Below, piece by piece: positions 33,884 to 45,843 of a stretch of DNA of 64,000 nucleotides. The stretch is taken from assembly GCA_036936605.1 (NCBI GenBank), contig JAUPFV010000005.1, forward strand, positions 72,552,885 through 72,616,884, given 5' to 3'. This DNA is from Limnanthes douglasii subsp. nivea. Its lineage: Eukaryota; Streptophyta; Magnoliopsida; Brassicales; Limnanthaceae. Numbering within the stretch: position 1 is the first letter of the stretch; every line of letters begins with the position of its first letter. Below the pieces are notes generated by a model, which was not told where the DNA came from, ran no database searches, and worked only from the letters and a program-made list of their open reading frames with translations. The position numbers and the translations under genes were made by a program.

Positions 33884-34264
33884 TTATTTCTCCTTATTTT
33901 TTCTTGACATAGTTGCGGTAAAGCTTAATGTAACTATCTTTGTTTTTAATCTAATTATAGTAGGTTTTCTGATGCCAATAAGACTCTTATTGAGCAAGGG
34001 CTTGAAGAATAATATCATTAGCTTTAGATAAGTTGATAATATTCTCGCATTGTGATTATACATAAGATTATTTTCCATGTTTTTAACGTTATCCTCTACC
34101 TCAACAACTTTGTCAAATAATTTCCCAAACACTTCAATATTCCAACTTTTGAGAATGTCTTTCAATATTTTAAGTTTGTTCCAGAATATGTGAAGAGTGA
34201 AACCTTGCATTTCAAGTTCCAAATTAGATTCAATAAGAGATGAGAATTTTGCATTTAAGTCCAC
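33884..34264 (-). pseudogene. LINE ORF2 linker between endonuclease and RT
   Basis: A 126-codon open piece with F-W-N-K-L-K-x-L-K, L-K-S-W-N and G-K-L. This is typical of the poorly conserved spacer upstream of plant LINE RT domains. No catalytic motif is expected here. Confidence 0.6.
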
Positions 34265-34548
34265 ATATTTAAAAATTTGAAACTAGGTTTTGTTTTGTAA
34301 TTGTCATTTGATATGGTAACACAAAGAGGTGTGTGATCTGAGCATGCTCTTACTAAATGTTTGACATATGTGTTGTTAAAGTATTCAGTCCAATCGTTGT
34401 TGTATAAATCATGGTCAAGACGTTTCCACTTGGACTAATTAGATGAGGTAAACTTTGTCTCAACGTAGCATGCATCCTCAAACTTGAAGTAGTTAATGAT
34501 CTCATTAAAATCCTCGACACTATTATTATAATAAGTCAAAAAACCAAT

Positions 34549-35016
34549 TTAATAATCATGAGAGGTAACAGTGTTGAAATCACCAATGACCAACCACATT
34601 TTAACAGAAGATGAGATGGTATTTAGGGTAGACAAAAGATCTAATCTATTGAGTCGTTGACATTTTGCATAAACAGAAGTAAGATATAAGACTTTGTTCA
34701 GGTAAGTATAGGTTACTTCAGTATGAAGAAGCTGAGGGTGATTAATAGAGATATCAATGATAAAGAAACCCTGCCAAATAAGCCATATTTTGTTAGAACA
34801 ATTAGATTTAAAATTGTTGAAGGTCAGCTTACTAGCTATGGTTGGCAAGTGATTAGCCTTAATAAAGGGATCTTGAATGGTAATAATACTTATATTTTCT
34901 TTCTTAATAATATATTTAATCCTTCTCGAGAAAACTCTATTTATAATACTATGAATATTCCAACTAAGGAATTTAATAATGGTTATAATTAAAGTTTTGG
35001 GACTTGTTAGTCCCAA
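34549..35016 (-). pseudogene. LINE APE-type endonuclease
   Basis: L-S-W-N-I near residue 18, I-I-T-I-Q-D-P-F (the Q-E of active enzymes worn to Q-D), and V-I-G-D-F-N-T at the end are the landmarks of the Exo_endo_phos endonuclease that nicks target DNA. The Asn and the D-F-N residues remain. The domain is truncated after G-D-F-N by stops. Confidence 0.82.
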
Positions 35017-35227
35017 AAAGGACTTGTAAACACCTTTTTTTTAATCTTGTGTCTCGCCTCTTTCATCCTTTTATTTAGTAATTCTTGGAAGCTTTTTTCC
35101 ATCTATTTCTTTTTAAAAATCGGGATAATGGTAGGCTTTTAAAATTCTAATTGTTTGGGGTATAATTGTTGTTGTCTTGACTTTCTTGTTCATAATTAGC
35201 ATTAGACATATAATATTCCTCTAAGTT

Positions 35228-35232
35228 TCTTA
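35228..35232. repeat. Target-site duplication of B1, left
   Basis: TCTTA; the identical pentamer is at 48665-48669. Confidence 0.9.
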
Positions 35233-35639
35233 TGGTGTGGTTATTTTATGTTTGAGGGTAATTGTGTAATTTGTTCAGATTTTTGTGGAAGTTTGTGGGT
35301 ATTTAATATTTTGAGTAGAGAGTAGAGGGAGAATTAAGCTGCTTGGTTGCAGTTAATTTTCATTACCCACCTTTAATGCAGGTGGTTGAGTATTTATACC
35401 CTTACATTTGGGCTTTATGGGTTTTCGGGTCATGTTTAATGGACCCGGGTCATGTTTAAAGACCCATGAGCTCTAAGTAGGAGAGCAAGTAGCTTAGTCA
35501 AGAAGTGTTTAGATTTTTTAGTACTTTTGTCATAGTTCGAACAGTCCAATGGGCTAAGTGTTCGAAGTGGTCTGTCCGGTCCGGAGGCCTTGGTCCGATC
35601 TGTCCCTGTCCGGTGAGTAAGCAGAATTCAGACTCATCA
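35233..35639 (-). repeat. LTR of B1 (3' in element sense)
   Basis: Starts TGGTGTGGTTATT and ends GACTCATCA on the + strand. Minus-strand ends are TGATGAG...CACACCA. Confidence 0.95.
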
Positions 35640-35655
35640 GGAGCCCCTTTTTTAG
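35640..35655 (-). other. Polypurine tract of B1
   Basis: The minus strand reads TAAAAAAGGGGCTCC directly before the TG of the LTR. The same tract is in B2. Confidence 0.8.
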
Positions 35656-35976
35656 GTGTTTGTTCAAATACCTTTGTCAAAAACCTGAAAAACAGTCCGA
35701 TGTCAGGGGTAGTTTTTCCCGGACAGGTCTCTCAACTTGGGCTATGGCTTTATCCGGACTGATAAAGCTTTGTGAATCCAAACAGTTTTTTGCCAGAGTT
35801 TATGGGACACGTATCGCTTTCTGGTTGGTTGCTTCAGCCGTTTTTTCACCTTGAATTTCGAACCCACCTTCTTCGAAAAGCAATCTCTTTATTAAAGATG
35901 GTGACATCAGCGCCGTCTTTAATCATTACCAATCTTTTCGAATTCTCCTAGGAATCAAACTCCTTTCTCAGATAAC

Positions 35977-35984
35977 TATAAATT
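35977..35984 (+). promoter_or_regulatory. TATA box of the B1 antisense gene
   Basis: TATAAATT, 103 nt before ATG 36080, inside the element and just past the polypurine tract, on the strand opposite to gag-pol. Confidence 0.6.
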
Positions 35985-36079
35985 AAAACACTTTCTACTG
36001 TTTCACCATCACCCTCATTTTTACTCTGTAACTTCTTAAAGCTTTTTCTCTCCAAAACAAACCTTTACCCAGATTGTTT

Positions 36080-38985
36080 ATGTTTATAGCGAGGAACGCT
36101 TTGATCAAAGGTGGGTGGCTCAACCTCTCTGAATTAGAAAAGACGCAAAAGGTCGAAAGGGAAAGGCGCATTGCAGCAGGATTACCTGTTTCGCCCATCG
36201 ACAAGCCAGTGACTTCAGCCATAGAATCAGACCAAGGTTCTTCTTCCTCTAAAGGCATTAAACCGAAAAGGTTATTTCAAACCAACCTCTCACCCATCAT
36301 CTCAGGTTCTTCGGTTCAAGAATCGGAACCTGTTGTGGAGCCAGGAGTAACTGTTAATAGCTTTAAAAAACCCTCCCCCTTCTTAGCCATGAGGTCAGAC
36401 ACTGAAACCTCCCTTCAAAAATTAGTTGACCGGAGAAAAGGCCGACTGGTCAAGGGTCAGGCTTCTAAGAGCACTCCTTCAAAATCGGGTGCCAAGGACA
36501 GCAGCATTGGGTCAGAAGTGCCCATCAGAGCTCCCGAGGATAGACTGTCCGGTCCGGAGGGTAGTAGTCCAAGTCTTCGAAGAGAAACATCTGCATCAGA
36601 GCCCTAACCGGAGGTCAGAAACCAAGGAAACATTAAAGCTCAGCAGTCCGGAGACCAGGCTGAGCCAAATTTAAACCCTCCCATTTCCACTGTTACCGAA
36701 AACCCCTCATCGATCATGGAGGAAGTAATGGAGGACTCTATCGAAGAGGCTCTATTTGAGTCTGAGCCTTCCGGACAGACCAGTAGTGCTGTTGTTGCCA
36801 AAAAAGACAAAGGCAAAGAGAAGTTGTGTTTGAGGCATCTGGATCTGCCGAAGAGTCTTGAAGGAAGGGTGGGGCCTTGTTTTCACAAGGTCAATGTCAA
36901 GTACCTCATCGCTCTGCAAAAAATCAATTACGCATTCATCCACGCAACTGAACTGGGCCGGATGCGTACGAAGTGGGGAATTCTGGAGAACGTGAAGATA
37001 AGGATCCCTATAAACCCAGAAACCCCCATGGATTGCAATTTGAGCGAAATAGTCATCTTCACGGAGCTATTTAATTGGGGGCTCAAATTCCCCTTAGACC
37101 CAGAAATCGTTAGATACTTTCATCTGATAAAGCTCTGCCCAAGCCAGCTGAGTCTCAATGCCTGGTACACCCTTATGGCCTGCATTATGGCCTCTAGGCT
37201 CTCCGGGATCCCTCTGCCAATGGAGAAGTTTGTTGCTGTGGCCAGCCTCTGTAAAAACCACCACATCCCCTTTTACCACTTCAACATGGGGGATGACTTC
37301 AAGGCAGTGGACGACTTGCTGGAGTCGGAGAGGAATTGGAGGACTCAATTCCTCTTCGTAAGTGGCTCTTGGGAGAACGGGAAGAAAATCAAGGCCGGAT
37401 TCAACCCCAGTCTCATCACCAGCAGATGGAGGAGTGATGGTAAGGCTCCTACCTTATATTTTTATCTCTTCTTTTATCAAATTCGTTTAAACTAATTAAC
37501 TTTGTCTTCTTCTTATCAGTACTTCCCAAGGACTTCAATGACTATGTAAAGTCCGGGCAAGCCACTTGCTCCAAGATCAATGCTTGGGCTGCTGAAAGGT
37601 GGGGAAATCGGTTCCACGATGCCTTTACGGCGGGCAACTTAGCAAGATCTCATCTTTGGAACACCACAGGTCGGAGAGACTTGACTTGGGAAGAGCTCAC
37701 CACCCAGCCTCCTCCGGATGTAGTGCTTAAAAGGACGTATAAACCGGACGGGACACTTTACTTGCCAGGTCGGGCCAAGGCCCCGAGCAAATTGAAGGGC
37801 AAAAAGAATAAAGGCAAGAAAGTGGCAGGTGGTACTGACCCTGCTGAGGTGGAGGAAGCTGCTTTACCAAATCCGGAGGGGTTAGCCCCAAGCCGGATTG
37901 ATGCTGCTCTTTTGGAAGCGGTAGAGCAGGAGAGTGTCAGGTAAGAGGTTCGCTCCCCAAATCCTCCAAGGGCTTCCAAGAGAGACCGCAAACGGGGAGC
38001 TGAAAGCAAAGATAGGGAGGCCAAGAAGAAAAAGACCTTTAAGGGTGATGAACTTTCTCTCCGGCCTCCGAAGCCTCTCCCCCCAGTTGAACCCACTGAC
38101 CCAACACAAGCAGAGGAGATTCCTGGTGACTTTCAAACCGATGAGGTCGAAGGGGGAGGTCTTAGAATTGATGGGGTAGACATCACTGGTCTTGGTGGGC
38201 TTGGTGAGTACTTCATCAACCTCCCCAGAGATGATTTTGATGGGCCTTATCTCCCTCCGAGTACTTCAAACACCGTCACTTTTAACGGTAATAACTTTAC
38301 TGTTTCAAGTAAAAAGGATGTTATTGCTCACTCTTTATTAAGCAATGTTCAGCCGGTGCTTGCTTTGGAGAAGCAAGTTCGAAGTCAGGCCGACATTATC
38401 AAAGACCTCAAGTCTAATAAGGAGAGGCTGTCCGATGACCTTCTCACTGCCACTCAACATGCTAATATTTTAAAGGGGGAGAACGAGGAGCTGAAAAAGA
38501 ATCAGGAGGGGTGGACCACCAAAGTTGCCACTCTGGAAGACATCATCAAGGATCTCCGGGAGAAGCTGTCCGGAGCAGAGAAATATCTCATCTCTTCAAA
38601 AGAGGAGACCAAGGCCAAGGACCAAATTATCAACAACTTGACCAGTGACAAGATTGCTCTTGAAAACGCAGTGTCCCAAGCTGCAGGGGAGAAAGCTGAT
38701 CTGCTAAGGGAGAAGGAGGCCAAAATCCAGGCCAAGATCGATGCTTATGCCAACAACGTGATAGACACTCAAGAGAAAATGTATGCCAAGGTGAGATCGG
38801 ACATGGTCCTGCTCTTTCATGAGAAGTTCCCGCAGAGAAACCTGGGGGATTTATGGCTTCACGTAGAGCCTGAAGACCTCCCATATCACACAATGGCCGA
38901 AGGCGACAGGTATGGCTTCTCCAGTGCATCCTCATCTGATGACGAAGGGAACACCGGGGAGAGACCAAAACGAAGAGAAAGATGA
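36080..38985 (+). pseudogene. Antisense gene (aORF) of B1, two exons
   Basis: Exon 1 is 36080-37439 and exon 2 starts at 37520. The joined frame is open to 38985 except for TAA at 36605 and 37942. The N-terminal ~230 residues are Ser/Pro-rich and basic. Then comes the PF04195-like domain (E-L-F-N-W-G-L-K-F-P, M-A-S-R-L-S-G-I-P-L-P, F-V-S-G-S-W-E-N-G-K), which straddles the intron. A Lys/Arg-rich stretch (K-R-D-R-K-R-G ... K-K-K-K-T), possibly a nuclear signal, follows. A coiled coil of about 150 residues comes next, and then F-P-Q-R-N-L-G-D-L-W-L near the end, a motif also in A and B2. About 940 codons. A one-base insertion shifts the last residues. Function unknown. Confidence 0.8.
37440..37519 (+). 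other. Intron of the B1 antisense gene
   Basis: GTAAGG...TTCTTCTTATCAG, 80 nt, AT- and T-rich, phase 1. Joining the two sides keeps the frame. On the gag-pol strand it reads CT...AC and would not be spliced from genomic RNA. Confidence 0.75.
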
Positions 38986-39081
38986 TCCCAAGGGGAAGAA
39001 GAAGATAGATGAAGCTGAGCCATCTTCAAAGGCTCAGCCTTAAATTATGAATTACTTTTTACTTTTCATGTTATCTAAACT

Positions 39082-39196
39082 AAAGTCCTTGGAAGGCCAA
39101 GGCACTCTTTTTGTAAGTGTGTCTGGTATCTGACCGGATAGATCTTTTACTCTGCTTGACAATTTGAAAGTCCTTGGAAGGCCAAGGCACTTAACT
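39082..39196. repeat. Paired hairpin repeats at the aORF 3' end (B1 unit 1)
   Basis: AAAGTCCTTGGAAGGCCAAG occurs at about 39082 and 39167. CCTTGG and CCAAGG form a hairpin with AAGG in the loop. The pair recurs at about 42222 and 42306 (unit 2) and in B2 near 56460-56565. Confidence 0.75.
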
Positions 39197-39436
39197 TATT
39201 TCAATGAATATCCTTGTTTTGCACAATTCTCACATTCTTTCATAGACTCTTTCAATTTTGATGGCTAGTGTTTAAATAGCCCTTAGTTATTTCATAGTGA
39301 GAGTGTTTAAATTCTCCGATGACGAATGTTTAAGTGGTCATCACTATTTTATTTCAATCTGGATGGTATGACAAAAGACAAAGTAAGAATACTTCGGAAT
39401 TTTTTTAAGAAGGCATCAAATTTCATTAAAAACCCG

Positions 39437-39482
39437 GACACCTCATTAAAACCTCCCTGTGCCACTAGGGTAGGAAAGAGTA
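39437..39482. other. Conserved non-coding block (B1 unit 1)
   Basis: Copy of the block described at 14674, with a few substitutions. Confidence 0.7.
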
Positions 39483-39539
39483 TGCCCCCAAATATTTACA
39501 TGGATGTTTAAAAAAGTAAATATTTACACAAATGCTGCT

Positions 39540-40322
39540 CCAAGTACATCCGGAGATGTTCGATATTCCAAGGGTGGGTCAAAACTCTTCCATCATTGTC
39601 TTCCAGCTAATATGTTCCAGGTTTAAGCCTTTCAACAACCATATAAGGTCCTTCCGAAGTCGGGGCCAATTTGCCGAGCAGCTTCTCTTTAGTGTGTCAG
39701 AAGACTTTCCTTAATACCTTGTCCCCTGACTGGAAATCTCTTCTTTTAATTCTAGAAGCAAATATGCTTCTCATCAAACCCTGATAGTGTACAACTCTAA
39801 GGTGAGATTTAACTCGTCTTTCCTATATTAGGTCGAGTTGACCTCTGATTGCCACTTCGTTAGTGTATTCGGAGAAGTTGTGAACACGAAATGATGGGAG
39901 AGTTGCTTCTATGGGAGCTATTGCATCCATCCCATAGACTAAGGAAAAGGGTGACTCCTGTGTTGCAGCCCCATGTGCTGTCCAGTAGGCCCACAAAACT
40001 TCTTGTAAATAACTAGGTCACTTCCCAGCAGCCCCTTCCAAATTCTTCTTTAAACCGGACAGTATAGTTCTGTTAGCCACTTCAACCTGACCATTTACTT
40101 ATGGGTGGAAAGATGAAGAGAAACAATGTTGTATACCCCTTGAGGCACAAAAGCTCTTCATTTCTCTATTGTCGAACTGTGGCCCATTATCTGTCGTTAT
40201 CTTTTATGGAACACCAAATCTGCACACAAATGTTGGATATAATGAATTTTATAACGGCTTTTGATGTTGTTCCTGCCAGAGGGGCTGCTTCAATCCACTT
40301 CGAAAAGTAATCGATTGTAACA
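39540..40322 (-). pseudogene. Truncated integrase copy, B1 unit 1
   Basis: The C-terminal and core part of integrase, cut at the duplication joint near the D-Y-F-S-K motif. It has stops and frameshifts not present in the other copy (for example near 39820 and 40010). Only fragments are open. It cannot be functional, as it lacks the zinc domain and the first catalytic region. Confidence 0.8.
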
Positions 40323-42180
40323 ATTATGGCCTCTAGGCTCTCTGGGATCCCTCTGCCAATGGAGAAGTTTGCTGCTGTGGCCAGCCTCTGTAAAAACCAC
40401 CACATCCCTTTTTACCACTTCAACATGGGGGATGACTTCAAGGCAGTGGACGACTTGCTGGAGTCGGAGAGGAATTGGAGGACTCAATTCCTCTTCGTAA
40501 GTGGCGCTTGGGAGAACGGGAAGAAAATCAAGGCCGGATTCAACCCCAGTCTCCTCACCAGCAGATGGAGGAGTGATGGTAAGGCTCCTACCTTATATTT
40601 TTATCTCTTCTTTTATCAAATTCGTTTAAACTAATTAACTTTGTCTTCTTCTTATTAGTACTTCCCAAGGACTTCAATGAATATGTAAAGTCCGGGCAAG
40701 CCACTTGCTCCAAGATCAATGCTTGGGCTGCTGAAAGGTGGGGAAATCGGTTCCACGATGCCTTTACGGCGGGCAACTTAGCAAGATCTCATCTTTGGAA
40801 CACCACAGGTCGGAGAGACTTGACTTGGGAAGATCTCACCACCCAGCCTCCTCCGGATGTAGTGCTTAAAAGGACGTATAAACCGGACGGGACACTTTAC
40901 TTGCCAGGTCGGGCCAAGGCCCCGAGCAAATTGAAGGGCAAAAAGAATAAAGGCAAGAAAGTGGCAGGTGGTACGGACCCTGCTGAGGTGGAGGAAGCTG
41001 CTTTACCAAATCCGGAGGGGTTAGCCCCAAGCCGAATTGATGCTGCTCTCTTGGAAGTGGTAGAGCAGGAGAGTGTCAGGCAAGAGGTTCGCTCCCCAAA
41101 TCCTCCAAGGGCTTCCAAGAGAGACCGCAAACGGGGAGCTGAAAGCAAAGATAGGGAGGTCAAGAAGAAAAAGACCTCTAAGGGTGACGAACTCTCTCTC
41201 CGTCCTCCGGAGTCTCTTCCCCAAGCTGATCCCACAGACCCAACACAGGCAGAGGAGATACCTGGTGACTTTCAAACCGATGAGGTCGAAGGGGGAGATC
41301 TTAGCATTGATGGGGTAGACATCACTGGTCTAGGTGGGCTTGGTGAGTACTTCATCAATCTTCCAGAGATGATTTTGCTGGGCCTTATCTCCATCCGAGC
41401 ACTTCGAACACAGTCACTTTTAATGGTAAGACTTTTACTGTTTCAAGTGAAAGGGATGTTATAGCTCATTCTCTGTTAAGCAATGTTCAGCCGGTGCTCG
41501 CGTTGGAAAAGCAAGTTCGGAATCAGGCAGATATTATTAAAGACCTTAAGTCTGACAAAGAGAGGCTGTCCGATGACCTTCGCACTGCCACTTCGAATGC
41601 TGCCATTCTAAAGGGGGAGAATGAAGAGCTGAAGAAAAACCAAGAGGCAAGTTCCACAAAATTCGCCACTCTGTAGAACACTATCACAGAGCTCCGGGAG
41701 AGGCTGTCCGGATTGGAGAAAGATCTTGCCACTTTAAAGGGGGAGACTAAGGCCAAGGACCAAATTATCACCAATTTGACCAGTGACAAAATTGCTCTTG
41801 AAAACGCAGTGTCCCAAGCTGCAGGGGAGAAAGCTGATCTGCTAAGGGAGCAGGAGGCCAAAATCCAGGCCAAGATTGATGCTTATGCCAACCACGTGAT
41901 AGATACTCAAGAGCAGATGTATGCCAAGGTGAAATCAGACATGGTCCTGCTCTTCCATGAGAAGTTCCCGAAGAGGAACTTGGGTGATTTGTGACTTCAC
42001 GTAGAGCCTGAAGAACTTCCATATCACACAATGGCCGAAAGTGATATGCTTGGCTACTCCAGTGCATCCTCATCTGATGACGAAGGGAACACCAGGGAGA
42101 GTCCAAACGAAGAGAAAGATGATCCTAATGGTAAGAAGAAGGTAGATGAAGCTAAGCCATCTTCAAAGGCTCAACCTTAA
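40323..42180 (+). pseudogene. 5'-truncated second copy of the B1 antisense gene
   Basis: Starts at the duplication joint, within the M-A-S-R-L-S-G-I segment, so it lacks the promoter and the N-terminal half. The intron is preserved (GT at about 40579, AG at about 40658). The stop at 37942 of unit 1 is a sense codon here, but there are other lesions: a frameshift near 41375, TAG near 41673 and TGA near 41992. Confidence 0.8.
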
Positions 42181-42480
42181 TTTACGAATTACTTTTTACT
42201 TTTCATGTTATCTGAACTAAAGTCCTTGGAAGGCCAAGGCACTCTTTTTGTAAGTGTGTCCGGTATCTGACCGGATAGATCCTTTACTCTATTTTGACAA
42301 TTTGAAAGTCCTTGGAAGGCCAAGGCACTTAAGTTATTTTAATGAATATCATTGTTTTGCACAATTCTCACCTTCTTTCATAGTCTGTTCCAATTTTAAT
42401 GGCTAGTGTTTAAATAACCCTTAGTTATTTCATAGTGAGAGTGTTTAAATTCTCCGATGACGAATGTTATTTAAAACCCG

Positions 42481-42525
42481 GACACCTCATTAAAACCTCC
42501 CCGCGCCACCAGGGTAGGAAAGAGT
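42481..42525. other. Conserved non-coding block (B1 unit 2)
   Basis: Copy of the block at 14674, almost identical over 45 bp although A and B belong to different families. Confidence 0.75.
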
Positions 42526-42578
42526 ATGCCCCCAAATATTTACATGGATGTTTAAACAAGTAAATATTTACACAAATG

Positions 42579-43895
42579 TTACTCTAAGTACATCCGGAGA
42601 TGTTCGATATTCCAAGGGTGGGTCAGGACTCTTCCATCCTTGTCTTCCAGCCAATATGTTCCAGGTTTAAGCCTTTCAATAACCACATAAGGTCCTTCCC
42701 AAGTTGGGGCCAATTTTCCGAGCAGATTTTCTTTGGTGTGTAAGAAGACTTTCCTCAATACTTTGTCCCCCGGCTGAAAATCTCTTCTTTTAACTCTAGA
42801 AGCAAATATGCTTCTCATCAAACCCTCATAGTGTGCAACTCTAAGGTGAGCTTTAACTCGTCTTTCTTCCACTAGATCGATCTGACCTCTGATTGCCACT
42901 TCGTTAGCACATTCAGAGAAGTGGTGAACACGAAATGATGGGAGAGTTGCTTCTATGGGAGCTACTGCATCCATCCCATAGACCAAAGCAAAGGGTGACT
43001 CCTGAATTGCAGCCCCTGGTGTCGTCCGGTAGGCCCACAAGACCTCTTGTAAATAACTAGGCCACTTCCCAGCAGCCCCTTCCAAATTCTTCTTTAAACC
43101 GGACAGAATAGTTTTGTTAGCCACTTCAACCTGGCCATTTTCTTGTGGGTGGAAAGGTGAAGAGAAAAAATGTTGTATATCCCTTGAGGCACAGAAACTC
43201 TCCATCTCCTTATTGTCGAACTGTGGCCCATTGTCTGTTGTTATCTTTTGTGGGACACCAAATCTGCAACAGATGTTGGATATAATGAATTTTATGACAG
43301 CTTTTGATGTTGTTCCTGCTAGAGGGGTTGCTTCAATCCACTTCGAAAAGTAGTCTATAGCAACAATTATAGTTCTGTGCCCTCTGGATGCCATAGGGAG
43401 AGGTCCCACTAAATCCAACCCCTATCGAGCAAAAGGTATAGGCTCAGAAATTGACTCTAAAGGAATGGCTGGGACACGAATTTCATTGCTGTATCTTTGG
43501 CATGGGTCACATCTTCTTACCAGCTCCTTAGCATCTTTCATGATAGATGGCCAATAGTAGCCGGCCAGTAAAACGCTCCTCATTAAAGCCCTGAATCCAC
43601 AATGAGCTGATCCCTCACCATCATGCAATTCAGAGAGGACTACCTGAGACTCATCATCCCCCAAACAGCGCAAAAGAGGTTTACTGTAAGACTTTTTATA
43701 TAGATAGTCTCTCAGTATGATAAAACCACGAGCCTTGTGTTTCAATTTTCTTGCTAGTGATTTATCCGGAGGCACGACGCCGTCGGAGAGGTATTGCAGG
43801 AGAGGAATTCTCCAATCTTGAGGTTGTTTCATCTGTACTTTAAAAATTTCTTTTTCTTTACCCATGCTAAGTTGAATGGAGGAGCTCTCCAGCAC
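42579..43895 (-). pseudogene. Integrase of B1
   Basis: 43895-43422 holds the zinc-binding part (L-H-D-G-E-G-S-A-H-C-G-F and R-R-C-D-P-C-Q). A TAG where TGG (Trp) is expected separates it from 43418-42579, the catalytic core with D-Y-F-S-K-W, T-D-N-G-P-Q-F and N-G-Q-V-E-V-A-N-K-T. The C-terminal basic domain ends with W-N-I-E-H-L-R. All three acidic residues are present. Only the nonsense codon, and lesions upstream, break the gene. Confidence 0.9.
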
Positions 43896-43901
43896 ATGGA
43901 T

Positions 43902-45023
43902 CTATAGATACGACTCCGTGTATGCTATGGTTGCCAATGAATCTGCCAATTCGTTTTCTGTCCGGGGTATATGCTCATAAATAATGCTTTTAAACTTGAG
44001 TGCTTCATTTTTAAGAAGAAGTAAATACTTCACTAGCTGCTCCTTTTTAGCCTCAGATTGACCTTGGGCATGGTGGATAAGAAGCTCGAAGTCACTCAGT
44101 AGCTTGACCCTCTTAGCCCCACAAATATGGGTTAACTTTAAACCAGCTATAACCGCTTCGTACTCAGACTCATTATTGGAAGCCCTGAAAGCAAAACATA
44201 TAGCTTGGTACATTTTGTCACCATATGGAGAAGTCAAACACACCCCTGCACCACATCCCATAGTGCTGGATCCGCCATCTGTCCGGACGATCCAGACCTT
44301 TCTGTCTTTCATGTCAGTAGCCTGCTCTGAATCTCTGTCGGAGTGAAATTCAACCAAAAAATCAGCCACAGCTTGGGCCTTGATTGCTGTTCGAGGAGCG
44401 AAATCAATGTCGAAATCCCCTAATTCCACCGACCACTTAGTCATCCTACTTGAAATGTCTGCCTTTTGAAGGACATTCTTCAAGGGAAAAGAAGTCCGGA
44501 CGATGATAGGATGAGCCTGGAAATAAGGCCTCATTTTTCTTGCAGCTATTACCAGGGCTAACGCTAACTTTTCGAGTTTTAAATAACGCCTTTCTGCATC
44601 TATCAAACTTTTGCTGATGTAGTACACTGGATGGGGGTAATTATCCACTTCTCTCACCAACACAGCACTGATGTCACAACTTGAAACTACCAAATATACG
44701 AAGAGTGTCTCCCCATCAACTGGTTTAAACAAGGTTTTAGGGGAGGACATGTGCTTCTTAATCTCATTAAAATCCTCATCACACTGTGAGGTCCAATCGA
44801 ATCCCTTTGCACCCTTCAAGGTTTGAAAAAACGGGGCGCACCTGTCCGAAGACCTTGAGATAAATCTGTTTAAAGCAGCTAACCTCCCCGTTAGCCGTTG
44901 TACTTCTTTAATATTTCGAGGAGGCTCCATTTGGAATAGAGCATTAAGCTGGTCCAGATCGGGCTGTATCCCATGCTCACTTATAATATAGCCTAGAAAC
45001 TTCCCGGATTGCACCCCGTACAC
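43902..45023 (-). pseudogene. RT connection and RNase H of B1
   Basis: A 373-codon open piece. It starts in the RT thumb (G-V-Q-S-G-K-F-L-G-Y-I-I-S) and contains F-x-W-T-x-x-C-x-x-x-F-x-x-I-K, then RNase H with R-T-D-G-G-S-S, S-N-N-E-S-E-Y-E-A and the L-S-D region, where the Ser-Asp-Ser of B2 reads S-D-F. A TAG in place of Trp ends it before integrase. Confidence 0.88.
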
Positions 45024-45843
45024 ACATTTTTATGGATTTAACTTCAAATTCACTTTCACCAAGTTGGTAAAAGTTTCTTGGAGGTCAGCCAAGTGCAATT
45101 TCTCATCCACACTCTTCACCATCATATCATCGATGTATACTTCCATATTCCTTCCAATCTGATCAGCAAAAGCTTTATTTACCAATCTCTAATAAGTAGC
45201 CCCAGCATTTTTCAACCCAAATGGCATTACCTTGTAGCAATGAAGACCCCTGTCAGTGACAAATGTGGTATGCTCTTGATCCTTCGGTTCTACTTGGATT
45301 TGATTGTATCCGGAGAAAGCATCCAGAGGTGGAGTCTACTAGTTGGTCAATCCGGGGAACTGGATACAAATCTTTTGGGCAAGCTCTATTGAGATCTGTG
45401 AAGTCAATGCACATGCGCCACTTCACATTTTTCTTTTTTACCAGGACCGGATTGGCAGTCCCCAAAGGATATTGAGACTCCTTGATATGCCCCATCTTTG
45501 TGAGCTTGTCAACCTCTTGTACAATAACATCAGCCTTTTCTTTGGAAAAAGCCCTTCTCTTTTGAACCACTGGTGCTATGTCTTTCCGGACGGATAAGTG
45601 ATGTTATATCACATCTGCTGGAACCCCAGTAACATCAGCATTGCACCAAGCAAAAACGTGCTGATTACTTTTCAAAAACTTCAGCATCTCACTTTTCAGA
45701 CCAGGTGGCATTTTAGACCCTATCTTGACGCTTTTTCCTTCTTCTAAACAATGTGTCTCTACCTCTTCGACCGTTATTAACACTCCAGGGGTCTCTCTGG
45801 GGTCATCAATTTCACCCTCACCCCCAGAAAGCCCCTCAAACTG
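45024..45843 (-). pseudogene. Reverse transcriptase of B1
   Basis: The fingers/palm start is at 45570 (R-R-A-F-S-K-E-K, G-H-I-K-E-S-Q-Y). A 23-bp deletion near 45327 shifts the frame just before the Y-N-Q-I-Q segment, as seen by comparison with B2. The palm continues with Y-I-D-D near 45140, intact, but TAG near 45190 and TAA near 45035 replace sense codons. Polymerase function is lost. Confidence 0.88.

Larger units (their letters stand above)
37184..40322. repeat. Internal tandem duplication of B1, unit 1
   Basis: Runs from inside the antisense gene, through its 3' end and the non-coding block, into integrase. Unit 2 (40323-43365) repeats the same order. The joint shares ATTAT between the integrase end and the aORF start. 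Confidence 0.9.
40323..43365. repeat. Internal tandem duplication of B1, unit 2
   Basis: Near-identical to unit 1 for the first ~900 bp, then clearly more diverged. About 96 bp shorter, mainly because of a deletion near 42465. Confidence 0.9.
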
